Source: Rhizobium sp. (GTDB lineage: Bacteria > Pseudomonadota > Alphaproteobacteria > Rhizobiales > Rhizobiaceae). From it: a stretch of 46,808 bases of DNA. A model generated the notes under the pieces. That model was not told the DNA's origin. It searched no databases and saw only the letters and a list, made by a program, of their open reading frames with translations. Shown piece after piece: positions 1 to 8,495 of this stretch (position 1 is its first letter; every line of letters starts with the position of its first letter). A program made the position numbers and the translations under genes. The stretch is taken from assembly GCA_029865885.1 (NCBI GenBank), contig JARXAK010000048.1, positions 1 to 46,808 of the forward strand, given 5' to 3'.

Positions 1-174
1 GATCGACCAAAGGGGCGGCGGGCTGCCATCCGGAGCCGCTGCAACTGTTCTATCACAACGGGTCGAAGTTTGCTTACAAGGGGACCCGTGCTGCGGGCAC
101 GACGAACAGACCCCCTCACTTGCGATTTCAGATGTTTAGGCGGCTTGCGCTCGCCTAATTCATCGAAATCGCTT

Positions 175-195
175 TCTCCCCCACCAAGGGGGAGA
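175..195. repeat. Short intergenic inverted repeat
   Basis: Eight-base perfect arms (TCTCCCCC and GGGGGAGA) flank a 5-base loop. A second, imperfect copy of the same theme (CTCCC, ACAAA, GGGGAG) follows at about 201-216. The pair lies just downstream of the minus-strand DUF1737 gene. It may be a 3' end hairpin, but there is no T-run, so it resembles the C/G-rich intergenic palindromes common in rhizobial genomes. Nothing else was recognised in bases 1-224. Confidence 0.5.
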
Positions 196-224
196 TGAGA
201 CTCCCACAAAGGGGAGAGGAGCAT

Positions 225-431
225 TCACTGCTCACCGAGCTTCATGCTGGGATCATAGTCCTTGCCATGCACGGTCTTCACCACGGCCTGACCGCAATAC
301 ATCCGGTTTTCGGCGGCGTTGAACGTGTGGCTCGGCGATCCGTGCAGGTCCCAGCCCTTGTTGAGCGCGTCGGTCACGCGGTGGCAGAAGCTTGAATCGT
401 CGGGGCCGGTAAGGAAACGATAGACTTTCAT
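225..431 (-). CDS. DUF1737 domain protein
   Basis: A 68-residue soluble protein that begins MKVYRFLTGPDDSSFCHRV and matches the short DUF1737 family as I remember it. Motifs visible are the aromatic N-terminal strand, the FCHRV turn and a central GWDLHG. No enzymatic function is established. Its ATG overlaps the stop of the upstream lyase gene in an ATGA arrangement, so the two are almost certainly co-translated. There is no signal peptide or membrane segment. The family call is reasonably sure; the role is unknown. Confidence 0.8.
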   Translation of the reverse strand: MKVYRFLTGPDDSSFCHRVTDALNKGWDLHGSPSHTFNAAENRMYCGQAVVKTVHGKDYDPSMKLGEQ

Positions 432-1348
432 GGCTGGTCCTTTCTGGCGTCGATCAGGGCGAGCTTGGCGAGAAGGCGGGCGGCCTCCTCGGCATGCAGC
501 CGTTCGATCATCCGCCCATCGATGTTGATGACATTGAGGCCCGCATGGGCCGGGTCGGAAAAGGCGTCGACTACCAGACGAGCCTCGGCAATGGCAGTGT
601 CCGAAGGGCCGAAATGGCGATTGGCGGGTTCGATCTGCGCCGGGTGGATCAGCATCTTGCCGTCAAAGCCCATGGCCCTGCCCTGGGCGCATTCGTTCGA
701 GAAGGCCTCGAGGTCGCGAAAATCGTTCGACACGCTGTCGATCACGTCGAGCCCATAGGCCCGGGCGGCCAGCACGACCTGCATCAGATAGGGCACCAGA
801 TAGGTGCGTCCGGGCGCTGCCGGAATGCCGGTCGCCTTGCGCAGATCGTTCAGCCCGACGACGAAGGCATCCAGCCGGCTGTCGCTGGTGCGCCCGGAAG
901 AGGCAATCGCCGCAGCATTGAGGACGCCACGCGGCGTTTCGATCATTGCCCAGATCCTGAGACCTTCCGCCGCATCATGCTCGCTGAGCATGTCTGCCAC
1001 GTCCTGAACGGTCGCTGGCTCCTCGACCTTCGGAAGCAGGACCGCATCGGGCAGCACGTTCAGGACAAGCGCCATATCCTCGCGATGGAATGCGGTGTCG
1101 GCAGCATTGACCCTGATGATCCGCTCGCGGTGGCCAAGGTCTTTATCTTTGAGGAAATTCAGAAGGTTGATGCGCGCATCGGCCTTTCGGTCCTCGGACA
1201 CGGAATCCTCCAGGTCGAAGATCACGGCATCGCAGTCAAGGCCTGCCGCCTTTTCGAGAGCCCTATCGTTGATTGCCGGGACCGTCAGCACGGAACGGCG
1301 GAGCCGGGACGGATGATGTGCGCGAAAGGAAGAGGCCTCTGATGTCAT
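428..1348 (-). CDS. HpcH/HpaI (CitE-like) CoA ester lyase
   Basis: A TIM-barrel lyase of the CitE / malyl-CoA lyase superfamily, which cleaves or condenses CoA thioesters such as malyl-CoA or citramalyl-CoA with Mg2+. Visible signatures are LRRSVLTVPA near the N-terminus (CoA/substrate Arg), FDLEDSV, the metal-binding MIETPRG and a late GFDGKMLIHPAQ. I place the start at ATG 1348 (MTSEASSFRAH), giving 306 residues. A longer reading frame to 1432 adds 28 residues with no family resemblance. The exact substrate cannot be read from sequence. The gene is translationally coupled to the following DUF1737 gene and divergent from the small membrane protein at 1459. Confidence 0.85.
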   Translation of the reverse strand: MTSEASSFRAHHPSRLRRSVLTVPAINDRALEKAAGLDCDAVIFDLEDSVSEDRKADARINLLNFLKDKDLGHRERIIRVNAADTAFHREDMALVLNVLPDAVLLPKVEEPATVQDVADMLSEHDAAEGLRIWAMIETPRGVLNAAAIASSGRTSDSRLDAFVVGLNDLRKATGIPAAPGRTYLVPYLMQVVLAARAYGLDVIDSVSNDFRDLEAFSNECAQGRAMGFDGKMLIHPAQIEPANRHFGPSDTAIAEARLVVDAFSDPAHAGLNVINIDGRMIERLHAEEAARLLAKLALIDARKDQP

Positions 1349-1458
1349 TGCCGAGTTCTGGCAAGCTTTGCCCGGCCATGCAAGATGACAATTGGGTGAA
1401 AAGGCCTTGCAATGCCTGTGAATAAGGACCACCTTGGTATCTGAGAAAGGACCTGATC

Positions 1459-1689
1459 ATGCAGAATTTCCGAACCGCCGTTTACGCCCTTGCCGGCCTT
1501 GCCTTTGTCGGTCTCGCTGCCGCCTTTGCGGTTTCGCTGACCCTGCTGGTCGGTGCGCTCCTGACCGTGACGCTCGGTGCCCGCATGCTGATGGGCAAGA
1601 CGAAGCGCGCTCCGGTCTACGTCAAGGCGAAGCGTCGCGATGACGTGCGCGTCTGGAACGACGGCAAGGGCACGATCATCGATCTCTGA
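1459..1689 (+). CDS. Small one- or two-TM membrane protein
   Basis: A 76-residue protein with an N-terminal hydrophobic stretch (about residues 7-42, rich in Ala, Leu, Val and Gly), long enough for one long or two short membrane helices. A basic segment (GKTKRAP, KAKRRDD) follows, and the tail ends in WNDGKGTIIDL. The positive-inside rule suggests a cytoplasmic tail. A ribosome site (GAAAGGA) precedes the ATG. The family is not recognised. A 7-bp inverted repeat (CATCTCA at 1711, TGAGATG at 1731) lies downstream, but without a T-run. Confidence 0.65.
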   Translation: MQNFRTAVYALAGLAFVGLAAAFAVSLTLLVGALLTVTLGARMLMGKTKRAPVYVKAKRRDDVRVWNDGKGTIIDL

Positions 1690-1854
1690 TCTGGCCGCTG
1701 GCCGATCCATCATCTCAGCCGTCAATCGGGTGAGATGCCCTTGGGTGTGCGGAAGATGACGATACAGTCTCTTCAAGATTCTCCTTCAACTTTTTCCGGT
1801 TTTGCTCTATGGGCGAGGCATCACACGCGCATTAGCCAGATCGAAGGCAGACTG

Positions 1855-2460
1855 ATGGACAAGTTCGTAAAGCTCACCGGTGTCGCGGCACCGCTTCCGG
1901 TCGTCAACATCGACACGGACATGATCATCCCCAAGGATTATCTGAAGACCATCAAGCGCACCGGTCTCGGCACCGGCCTCTTCGCCGAGGCGCGCTACAA
2001 GGAAGATGGTTCGGAGAACGCAGACTTCGTTCTCAACAAGCCGGCCTACCGCAATGCCCAGATCCTCGTTGCCGGCGACAATTTCGGCTGCGGCTCCTCG
2101 CGCGAGCATGCGCCGTGGGCGCTGCTCGACTTCGGCATCCGCTGCGTGATCTCGACCTCGTTTGCCGACATCTTCTACAACAACTGTTTCAAGAACGGCA
2201 TCCTGCCGATCGTCGTCAGCCAGTCAGACCTCGACAAGCTGATGGATGATGCCAGCCGTGGTTCGAATGCCGTGCTGACGGTCGATCTGGAAGCCCAGGA
2301 AATCACCGGTCCTGACGGAGGCAAGATCGCCTTCGAAATCGACGCCTTCAAGCGCCACTGCCTGCTGAACGGCCTCGACGATATCGGCCTGACGCTGGAG
2401 AAGGCGTCGAGCATTGCGAGTTTCGAGCAGTCCAACGCCGCCCAGCGTCCCTGGGCCTGA
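1855..2460 (+). CDS. leuD: 3-isopropylmalate dehydratase small subunit
   Basis: The small (swivel-domain) subunit of isopropylmalate isomerase, which with the LeuC iron-sulfur subunit converts 2- to 3-isopropylmalate in leucine biosynthesis. Visible are the swivel motif [14 protein letters not shown] and the downstream [10 protein letters not shown]. The start at MDKFVKLTG gives 201 residues, normal for the family. The frame is open back to 1735, but those 40 residues do not look like LeuD. AAGG precedes the chosen ATG. LeuC is not in the window. leuB follows about 1.2 kb later on the same strand, separated by a minus-strand gene. Confidence 0.96.
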   Translation: MDKFVKLTGVAAPLPVVNIDTDMIIPKDYLKTIKRTGLGTGLFAEARYKEDGSENADFVLNKPAYRNAQILVAGDNFGCGSSREHAPWALLDFGIRCVISTSFADIFYNNCFKNGILPIVVSQSDLDKLMDDASRGSNAVLTVDLEAQEITGPDGGKIAFEIDAFKRHCLLNGLDDIGLTLEKASSIASFEQSNAAQRPWA

Positions 2461-2487
2461 GCCCTGCTCAAGCGCTGAAGTGATGAA

Positions 2488-2510
2488 GCCGGGCTCGCGC
2501 CCGGCTTTTT
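2488..2510 (+). terminator. Rho-independent terminator of leuD
   Basis: A 7-bp GC stem (GCCGGGC / GCCCGGC) with loop TCGC, followed directly by TTTTT. It sits 27 bases after the leuD stop and just before the convergent dehydratase gene ends. Confidence 0.88.
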
Positions 2511-2518
2511 CTTTGGCC

Positions 2519-3466
2519 TTAGAGGAAACGGGCGCGCCAGGCCTCAAGCGCTGCGAGCGACACGCCGATCCCGCCGCAGACCTCGATGAGCGGTGCCTTG
2601 TAACGCGATAGCAGATCGACATGAACGTCAGCCACGGCGAGCGCTGCGCCACAGGCCGGCTCGACGAGGATCCGCTGGGCATCGGCGAATTTCAGGCAGG
2701 CCGCAACGGCCTCGGCGTCGGTCACCGTGACGCTTTCGATCGGATGCGTTTCAACCAGATCGAAGACATGTTGCGCGACCTGGCGCGCACCGAGCGAATT
2801 GGCGATCGAGGTGATGGCCGGGAGCGTCACACGTTCCCTGGCGACAACCGCGGCGTTCAACGAGGCGGCACCTTCCGTCTCGACCGCAATGACGGGGATC
2901 TCGCGCAGTCCGTTGCGCCTGAGACCCTCGACGATACCGGCGAGCAACCCGCCACCGCCAACGCTCGTCACGACGCAGTCGAACGCGACACCGGCCTTGA
3001 CCACTTCGTCGATCAGGGTCGCGTGACCTTCCCAGAGCAGCGGATGATCATAGGGGTGGACATAGGCCGCCTTGCGTTCGGCCGCGAGGGCCACCGCATG
3101 GGCATTCGCCTCGTCGAAGACGGCACCATGCACCAGGACATTGGCGCCCGTTGCAGCAATCCGGGCACGGACCTCGGCGGAGGTGGTTTCCGGCACCACG
3201 ATGGTCACGGGGACACCGAGCGCCTTGCCGGCGACGGCGGCCGCGATGCCGGCATTGCCGCCGGAGGCGCAGAAGATCTCGCGCGCCCCTTTGGCGACTT
3301 CGTGCTGGCAGAGCAGGCCGACGCCGCGCAGCTTGAAGCTGCCGGATGGCTGAAGGGCGTCGAGTTTCAGCCATAGCGGCAGGCCGCTTTTGCTGTAGTC
3401 GGCTGCGGTGCGCAGGAGTGGCGTTTCGATATGAAGCGGAGAAAGCGGCATGGGGCACTCGAACAT
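2519..3466 (-). CDS. PLP-dependent Ser/Thr dehydratase-like enzyme
   Basis: A fold-type II pyridoxal-phosphate enzyme, probably deaminating L-threonine or L-serine to a 2-oxoacid. Visible are the Schiff-base lysine motif GSFKLRG and the glycine-rich phosphate loop VGGGGLLAGI. A C-terminal ACT regulatory domain, as in biosynthetic IlvA, is absent, so a catabolic or hydroxyamino-acid lyase is more likely. ATG 3466 (MFECPMPLSP) and ATG 3451 (MPLSPLHIETP) are both possible starts, and neither has a clear ribosome site. The same frame stays open back to 4495, but there it is only antisense to leuB. It ends head-to-head with the leuD terminator. Confidence 0.85.
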   Translation of the reverse strand: MFECPMPLSPLHIETPLLRTAADYSKSGLPLWLKLDALQPSGSFKLRGVGLLCQHEVAKGAREIFCASGGNAGIAAAVAGKALGVPVTIVVPETTSAEVRARIAATGANVLVHGAVFDEANAHAVALAAERKAAYVHPYDHPLLWEGHATLIDEVVKAGVAFDCVVTSVGGGGLLAGIVEGLRRNGLREIPVIAVETEGAASLNAAVVARERVTLPAITSIANSLGARQVAQHVFDLVETHPIESVTVTDAEAVAACLKFADAQRILVEPACGAALAVADVHVDLLSRYKAPLIEVCGGIGVSLAALEAWRARFL

Positions 3467-3628
3467 GGTAGAGGGATGCCGTGTTTTGGACCTCGAAACC
3501 TTCAGGGTCAACCATCCCTGCCGCTTGGGCAAGCGCAGCAAACCGTACCGTTTCCGGCCTATCTCGCTTGAAAAGGCCCTGTCCCGCGCGTAAGAAGCCG
3601 CGACTTCTTTTTCGAGTGGAGGGTTTCC

Positions 3629-4741
3629 ATGACGGCTCGCAATCTTCTCCTGCTGCCCGGTGACGGCATCGGCCCCGAGGCCATGGCCGAAGTCCGCAAG
3701 ATCATCGCCTATATGAACGAGGCGCAGGGCGCCGGCTTCGTTACCGACGAAGGTCTGGTCGGCGGTTCCGCTTATGATGCGCATGGGGCAGCCATTTCCG
3801 AAGCCGATATGGCAAAGGCGCTCGCCGCTGACGCCGTGCTCTTTGGTGCCGTCGGTGGTCCGAAGTGGGATGACGTGCCTTACGAGGCTCGCCCGGAAGC
3901 CGGCCTGCTGCGTCTGCGCAAGGATCTCGAACTCTTCGCCAATCTGCGTCCGGCGATCTGCTATCCGGCGCTTGCCAATGCCTCGTCGCTGAAGCCGGAA
4001 CTGGTCGAGGGTCTCGATATCCTGATCGTCCGCGAGCTGACCGGTGGCGTTTACTTCGGCGAGCCGAAGACCATCACCGATCTCGGCAATGGCCAGAAGC
4101 GTGCCGTGGATACGCAGGTCTATGACACCTACGAGATCGAGCGCATCTCTGCCGTCGCCTTCGAACTGGCCCGCACCCGCAACAATGCCGTTTGCTCGAT
4201 GGAAAAGCGCAACGTCATGAAGTCGGGCGTCTTGTGGAACCAGGTCGTGACCGCGATCCACAAGGAGAAGTTCTCCGACGTCAAGCTCGACCACATGCTG
4301 GCCGATGCCGGCGGCATGCAATTGGTTCGCGCGCCAAAACAGTTCGACGTCATCGTCACCGACAATCTGTTCGGCGACATGCTCTCCGACGTTGCCGCCA
4401 TGCTGACCGGCTCGCTCGGCATGCTGCCGTCCGCTTCGCTCGGCGCGCCGGATGCCAAGACCGGCAAGCGCAAGGCGCTTTACGAGCCCGTGCATGGTTC
4501 GGCACCTGACATCGCCGGCAAGGGCATCGCCAACCCGATCGCGATGATCGCCTCCTTTGCGATGTGCCTGCGCTACTCCTTCAACATGGTCACGGAAGCC
4601 GATCGCCTCGAGAAGGCCATCGCCAACGTGCTCGACAAGGGCATCCGCACCGGCGATATCATGGCCGAGGGTTGCCGTCAGGTCGGCACGGTCGAAATGG
4701 GTGATGCGATCCTTGCAGAGTTCAAGGCGCTTTCGGCCTGA
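3629..4741 (+). CDS. leuB: 3-isopropylmalate dehydrogenase
   Basis: An NAD-dependent oxidative decarboxylase that makes 4-methyl-2-oxopentanoate, the third step of leucine synthesis. The 370-residue length is normal. Visible are the N-terminal [11 protein letters not shown], the Arg-containing substrate loop [27 protein letters not shown], the metal-binding [10 protein letters not shown] and the NAD-binding [22 protein letters not shown] precedes the ATG. The 5' region from 3467 carries a weak hairpin (AGAAG/CTTCT) with a T-run just before the ribosome site, which could be incidental. Confidence 0.97.
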   Translation: MTARNLLLLPGDGIGPEAMAEVRKIIAYMNEAQGAGFVTDEGLVGGSAYDAHGAAISEADMAKALAADAVLFGAVGGPKWDDVPYEARPEAGLLRLRKDLELFANLRPAICYPALANASSLKPELVEGLDILIVRELTGGVYFGEPKTITDLGNGQKRAVDTQVYDTYEIERISAVAFELARTRNNAVCSMEKRNVMKSGVLWNQVVTAIHKEKFSDVKLDHMLADAGGMQLVRAPKQFDVIVTDNLFGDMLSDVAAMLTGSLGMLPSASLGAPDAKTGKRKALYEPVHGSAPDIAGKGIANPIAMIASFAMCLRYSFNMVTEADRLEKAIANVLDKGIRTGDIMAEGCRQVGTVEMGDAILAEFKALSA

Positions 4742-4766
4742 GCCACAGCAACTGACTTTTCATGCG

Positions 4767-4793
4767 ACGGCGCGGGGCAACCCGCGCCGTTTT
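4767..4793 (+). terminator. Rho-independent terminator of leuB
   Basis: A 10-bp perfect stem (ACGGCGCGGG / CCCGCGCCGT) with a GCAA tetraloop and a short T-run, starting 26 bases after the leuB stop. Confidence 0.88.
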
Positions 4794-4966
4794 GCATTTC
4801 CGGCTCCTCCTGGCCTCGCCCGCCCGCCGCGTCTCTCACTTCCCCGTGATCACCCCTGCCTGACAGAAGGTCGCACCCCCTGCGGCAATCCGATGTCGCA
4901 CGGGCCGCGTAGTAGTGGTCAGACAAGCAGATGAGAGCGACGCAACCACCGCCCTTGCCTCACTGA

Positions 4967-5003
4967 TTGGAACCTGACCGAGGCTCAGCCGTTCAGGTTC
5001 CAA
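4967..5003. repeat. Perfect 11-bp inverted repeat before rpoH2
   Basis: TTGGAACCTGA at 4967-4977 and its exact reverse complement TCAGGTTCCAA at 4993-5003 are separated by 15 bases. The left arm contains the GGAAC -35 of the EcfG-type promoter, and the right arm begins at that promoter's final T. The symmetry is far longer than a promoter needs, so it could bind a dimeric regulator or form a hairpin at the 5' end of the transcript. Confidence 0.8.
4969..4993 (+). promoter_or_regulatory. EcfG/RpoE2-type stress promoter of rpoH2
   Basis: GGAAC (4969-4973) and CGTT (4990-4993) are separated by 16 bases. This fits the general stress response promoter consensus of alphaproteobacteria (GGAAC-N16/17-CGTT). 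It lies 68 bases before the rpoH2 start. In Sinorhizobium meliloti, rpoH2 is a known RpoE2 target, which supports the reading. Confidence 0.82.
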
Positions 5004-5060
5004 TGCCGGCAAGAAGGCCTGCGAGAGGCCAGCGGTCCCGAGAGACCATGGAGATGTTCG

Positions 5061-5933
5061 ATGAAAGCCACATCCGCTGACAGACACATCATCAAGTATG
5101 CCATGTCCCAGCCCTATCTGGAGCGCGAGGAGGAATTGGACCTCGCCATCCGCTGGAAGGAACAGGACGATCAGGGCGCACGCAACCGCATCGCCCAGGC
5201 GCATATGCGTCTGGTGATTGCCATGGCCTCGAAGTTTCGCGGCTTCGGCCTGCCCCTGAACGATCTGATCCAGGAAGGTTATATCGGCCTTCTCGAAGCG
5301 GCGGCCCGTTTCGATCCCGGTCGCGAAGTGCGTTTCTCGACCTATGCCGGCTGGTGGATCCGGGCCTCGATGCAGGACTATATCCTGCGCAACTGGTCGA
5401 TCGTGCGCGGTGGCACCAGCTCCAGCCAGAAGGCGCTGTTCTTCAACCTGCGCCGCCTGCGCGCCAAGCTTGCCCAGGGCGACAATCGCCTCTCCGACCA
5501 GGCCATTCATCAGGAAATCGCCTCGGCGCTCGGCGTCAGCCTCGCTGACGTGCAGTCGATGGATGCGCGCCTGTCCGGCAATGATGCGTCGCTGCAGACC
5601 CCTGTTGCAGGTCGCAATGGTGAAGGGACGGAACAACTCGACATGCTGGAGAGCAAAGAGGCGCTGCCGGACGAGCAGGTTACATCGATCATCGATGGCG
5701 AACGCTGGCATGGCTGGCTGAAGGACGCGATGAACCGCCTCAATGAACGCGAGAGCCGGATCATCAAGGCGCGTCGCCTGACCGAAGACGGTGCGACACT
5801 CGAAGAACTCGGCGCCGAGCTCGGCATCTCGAAGGAGCGCGTTCGCCAGATCGAAACCCGGGCGCTTGAGAAGCTCAAGATCGCTCTGAGCGACAAGGCA
5901 CCCGCGGCCGCACGCTACGAAATGGCCTATTGA
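5061..5933 (+). CDS. rpoH2: RNA polymerase sigma factor RpoH2 (sigma-32 type)
   Basis: An alternative sigma factor of the heat-shock class that directs RNA polymerase to stress genes. Region 2 is clear (LVIAMASKFRGFGLPLNDL, then EGYIGLLEAAARFDP and FSTYAGWWIRASMQDYILRNW). The RpoH-specific box reads QKALFFNLRR. Region 4.2 carries the helix-turn-helix (LEELGAELGISKERVRQIE). The 290-residue length is usual. I call it the RpoH2 paralogue because of the EcfG-type promoter upstream; rhizobia usually carry a second rpoH elsewhere. The start at MKATSADRH is preceded by GGAGATG. Its own terminator follows, so it is monocistronic. Confidence 0.92.
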   Translation: MKATSADRHIIKYAMSQPYLEREEELDLAIRWKEQDDQGARNRIAQAHMRLVIAMASKFRGFGLPLNDLIQEGYIGLLEAAARFDPGREVRFSTYAGWWIRASMQDYILRNWSIVRGGTSSSQKALFFNLRRLRAKLAQGDNRLSDQAIHQEIASALGVSLADVQSMDARLSGNDASLQTPVAGRNGEGTEQLDMLESKEALPDEQVTSIIDGERWHGWLKDAMNRLNERESRIIKARRLTEDGATLEELGAELGISKERVRQIETRALEKLKIALSDKAPAAARYEMAY

Positions 5934-5957
5934 GTTAGGTCGCCATCACCATCAAGA

Positions 5958-5981
5958 GCCGGCATGCGTGCCGGCTTTTTT
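5958..5981 (+). terminator. Rho-independent terminator of rpoH2
   Basis: A 7-bp stem (GCCGGCA / TGCCGGC) with loop TGCG, then six T. It lies between the convergent rpoH2 and M48 genes. The T-run is only on the plus strand. Confidence 0.9.
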
Positions 5982-6002
5982 GTTGGCCACAGCCTCCTGA
6001 TG

Positions 6003-7529
6003 TTACTCGGAGATGATCTTGACGCGCATGCCCGGGGTGACCGTCGAGGTCGGGCCGAGTGCATTGATCAAGCGGAAGAGTTCGAGCTTGCGATCGGTGC
6101 CCATCATGCGTGCCGACAAGGTTCCGACCGAGTCGTTAGAACCGACCGTTACCACGCGGACGCGGAGCGGCTTCAATGAGGCTGCTTCCTGCGAGGTGAT
6201 CCGGCGGAAGGATGCCCGCAGCTGTGCCGCCGTGGTTTCCAGCGCCGGGCTGCCCTTTGGCACTGCGGTCAGGAAGCGGAAGATCTGCGGGCCGATCCTG
6301 ATCACGGTGATATCGAAATCCCAGCGGTCGGCCGAGGCGCGTGCGGTTGCGGCTTCCAATCCATTGACGGTGATCGTGCGGATCGTATCGGGCAGCAGGC
6401 CGGTCACCCAGCCGCTGGAAATATAGTTCGGCAGGCTGATCTTCTGATTGTCGGCGACGCCGTCGAAGCGGATGGCAACGTCGCCCGGACCGGTGGCCAA
6501 GACCGCCTCGACCTTGTTGTCGATCTGGAAGCCCGGCGGCACGTCGAAGCGGATGCCGAGCTGGCCGTGCAGGAAGGTCTGGCCGCGTACGAAGCCTTCC
6601 TGCGGGCTGTCGCCATAGAGCAGGCCGTCCACGCCGTTCAGATAATAGTCGCGACCTGTCTCGCCATGGGTGCCTTCCGGACCAAAGGCGCGGGCATGGC
6701 GCTTGGCAAGCTCGACACGCTGCGGCGCGTTGGGGTGGCTCGAGAGGAAGTCCAGGCTCTGGTCGGCATCGGGATCGACAGAGGTGAACTGGCTGTAGCG
6801 CGCCATGGAATCAAGGAAGCGGGCGGCGGCGTAAGGGTCATAGCCGGCTTCGCCCAGCGTGCGCACGCCGATGACATCGGCCTGCAGTTCCTGCTGGCGG
6901 GAGAAGGCGGCGAGACGCAGCTTGCCACGGGCGAGCGCCTGCTTGCCGGCAAGGTCGCTGGAGAGCACTTCGGCAACGACGCGGCTGGCAATCACCTCCG
7001 CCTCTTCGCGGCGCTGCCGCTCGATGCCGTGATTGGCCGTCACATGCGCCATTTCGTGGCTGAGCACGGCGGCCACTTCCGAGGCGTCATTGGCGAGTGC
7101 CAGGAGACCGCGCGTCACGTAGAGATAGCCACCCGGCAGCGCGAAGGCGTTGATTGCCGGCGAATTGAGGATGGTGATGCGGTAGGACTGGTTCGGATTT
7201 TCCGAGACCGCCGTCAGCGCGCCGGCAATGCGGGCGACGAGGCGTTCGGTCTTTGCGTCGGAATATTCCCCGCCATAGGAGGCGACGATGCGCGGATGCT
7301 CGCGGGCACCCATCTGGGCGCGCGGGTCCCCCTTCTGCACTTCGTCGACGATCTGCGGATTGCTGGAGGGTGCGACCGACGGCTCATAGGCTTGTTCGAA
7401 CAGCGACTGACAGGACGACAGCACCAGGCCAGCGGAGATGAGCGCGGCAACACTCGACGCGAGCCTGAAAGGCCGGCGCCGCCGATCCCTTTCGGCAGCC
7501 ATAGCGCTGTTCCGGCTCAAAAACTGCAT
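6003..7529 (-). CDS. M48 family metallopeptidase, probable lipoprotein
   Basis: A zinc metallopeptidase with the HEXXH motif as LSHEMAHVTANHG, preceded by the usual M48 strand (INAFALPGGYLYVTRGLL) and followed by the third zinc ligand region ELQADVIG. The N-terminus is basic, then has a hydrophobic segment ending LVLSSCQS, a plausible lipobox, so the protein is likely anchored in the periplasm like BepA/LoiP quality-control proteases. The C-terminal 50 residues (TVGSNDSVGTLSARM to GMRVKIISE) look LysM-like, but that is inference. The start could also be the ATG at 7502. The gene is convergent with rpoH2. The 231 bases upstream show no clear control element. Confidence 0.88.
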   Translation of the reverse strand: MQFLSRNSAMAAERDRRRRPFRLASSVAALISAGLVLSSCQSLFEQAYEPSVAPSSNPQIVDEVQKGDPRAQMGAREHPRIVASYGGEYSDAKTERLVARIAGALTAVSENPNQSYRITILNSPAINAFALPGGYLYVTRGLLALANDASEVAAVLSHEMAHVTANHGIERQRREEAEVIASRVVAEVLSSDLAGKQALARGKLRLAAFSRQQELQADVIGVRTLGEAGYDPYAAARFLDSMARYSQFTSVDPDADQSLDFLSSHPNAPQRVELAKRHARAFGPEGTHGETGRDYYLNGVDGLLYGDSPQEGFVRGQTFLHGQLGIRFDVPPGFQIDNKVEAVLATGPGDVAIRFDGVADNQKISLPNYISSGWVTGLLPDTIRTITVNGLEAATARASADRWDFDITVIRIGPQIFRFLTAVPKGSPALETTAAQLRASFRRITSQEAASLKPLRVRVVTVGSNDSVGTLSARMMGTDRKLELFRLINALGPTSTVTPGMRVKIISE

Positions 7530-7760
7530 CCTGCCCCTTCACCCTGTGCCCTGATATCGCCGGCATGGCCGATATCCGGGTGCAGCATCCAATTGCCTTT
7601 TGCCGACATCGCATCTTGCCGATCCGGCAGCCCTTCACATAGTGCGAAAACACCGCATGCTCCAGAAGATAGTCACGCCGACGGAAATGACCAATGGTCT
7701 TCGTGACGGAACAACTATTCCAAACGCGCATGGCAGGCGCGGACGACCAAATTAAGGCGA

Positions 7761-8495
7761 TCAGGGTGCTATTGCCGTTGTGCCGAGGAAGTCGAGCACG
7801 GCGGTTATATCTCTCGTGGCCAGGAAGTCCGTGGTGGCTGCATTCACAAGAACATGCCCGTCTTCGATAAAGACGACATTGTCTGCCAGCCGCTCGACGT
7901 CACGCGGGTCATGGGTGACGAGGAGGATCGTGGACCTGGTTTCCGCGTGGAGATCTGCCAGCAGTTCCACCATCGAGGCGCGCAAACCGGGATCCAGAGC
8001 CGCAAAGGGCTCGTCGAGCAGCAGCACGGGGCGACGGCGCACAAGCGCTCTGGCAAAGGCCGCCCGCTGTCGCTCGCCCCCCGAAAGGGAGCCCGGCAGC
8101 CGTCGCTCGTAGCCAGCAAGCCCCACCCGCACCAGCGCGTCGGAAATCGCCTTGCGATCGGCCGGTGTCAGCCGCAGGGCGGGATGGATGCCGAGACCGA
8201 TATTGGTGAAGAGGTCGAGATGGGCGAACAGGTTGTTATCCTGGAAGACCAGCGAAACGGGACGCTCCGCCGGTGCCAAGTCGGTCACGACACGCCCCCC
8301 GATCTCGACCTGACCGTTGTCCGGCTGCTCGAAACCCGAGACCAGGTTGAGCAGGGTCGACTTGCCCGAACCCGAGGGGCCAACAATCGCCGTGATCTTG
8401 CCGCGCTCGAAGCTGCAGTCGAAGTGGAAGTCGCTGTTGCCGAGGGTAAGCCGCACCTTGTCGAGGCGAATGCCGGTCGAAGGATCATCGTGCAT
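7761..8495 (-). CDS. thiQ: Thiamine ABC transporter ATPase ThiQ
   Basis: The ATP-hydrolysing subunit of the thiamine/TPP importer. Walker A (GPSGSGKST), signature (LSGGERQR), Walker B ([12 protein letters not shown]) and switch His (LVTHD) are all intact. I choose ATG 8495 because GGGAG lies 7 bases upstream. That gives 244 residues and an 11-base overlap with the end of thiP. Upstream in-frame ATGs at 8513 and 8540 are possible. It is the last gene of the thiB-thiP-thiQ operon. Confidence 0.93.
   Translation of the reverse strand: MHDDPSTGIRLDKVRLTLGNSDFHFDCSFERGKITAIVGPSGSGKSTLLNLVSGFEQPDNGQVEIGGRVVTDLAPAERPVSLVFQDNNLFAHLDLFTNIGLGIHPALRLTPADRKAISDALVRVGLAGYERRLPGSLSGGERQRAAFARALVRRRPVLLLDEPFAALDPGLRASMVELLADLHAETRSTILLVTHDPRDVERLADNVVFIEDGHVLVNAATTDFLATRDITAVLDFLGTTAIAP

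Noticed and set aside
494-1342. Long plus-strand frame opposite the CoA ester lyase
   Set aside because: It is an antisense shadow with no family motif or ribosome site.
1711-1737. CATCTCA/TGAGATG inverted repeat before leuD as a terminator or leader
   Set aside because: Loop of 13 bases and no T-run; too weak to call.
2519-4495. A 658-codon frame running from the dehydratase back across leuB on the minus strand
   Set aside because: Only the part up to about 3466 resembles the PLP enzyme. The rest is antisense to the well-supported leuB.
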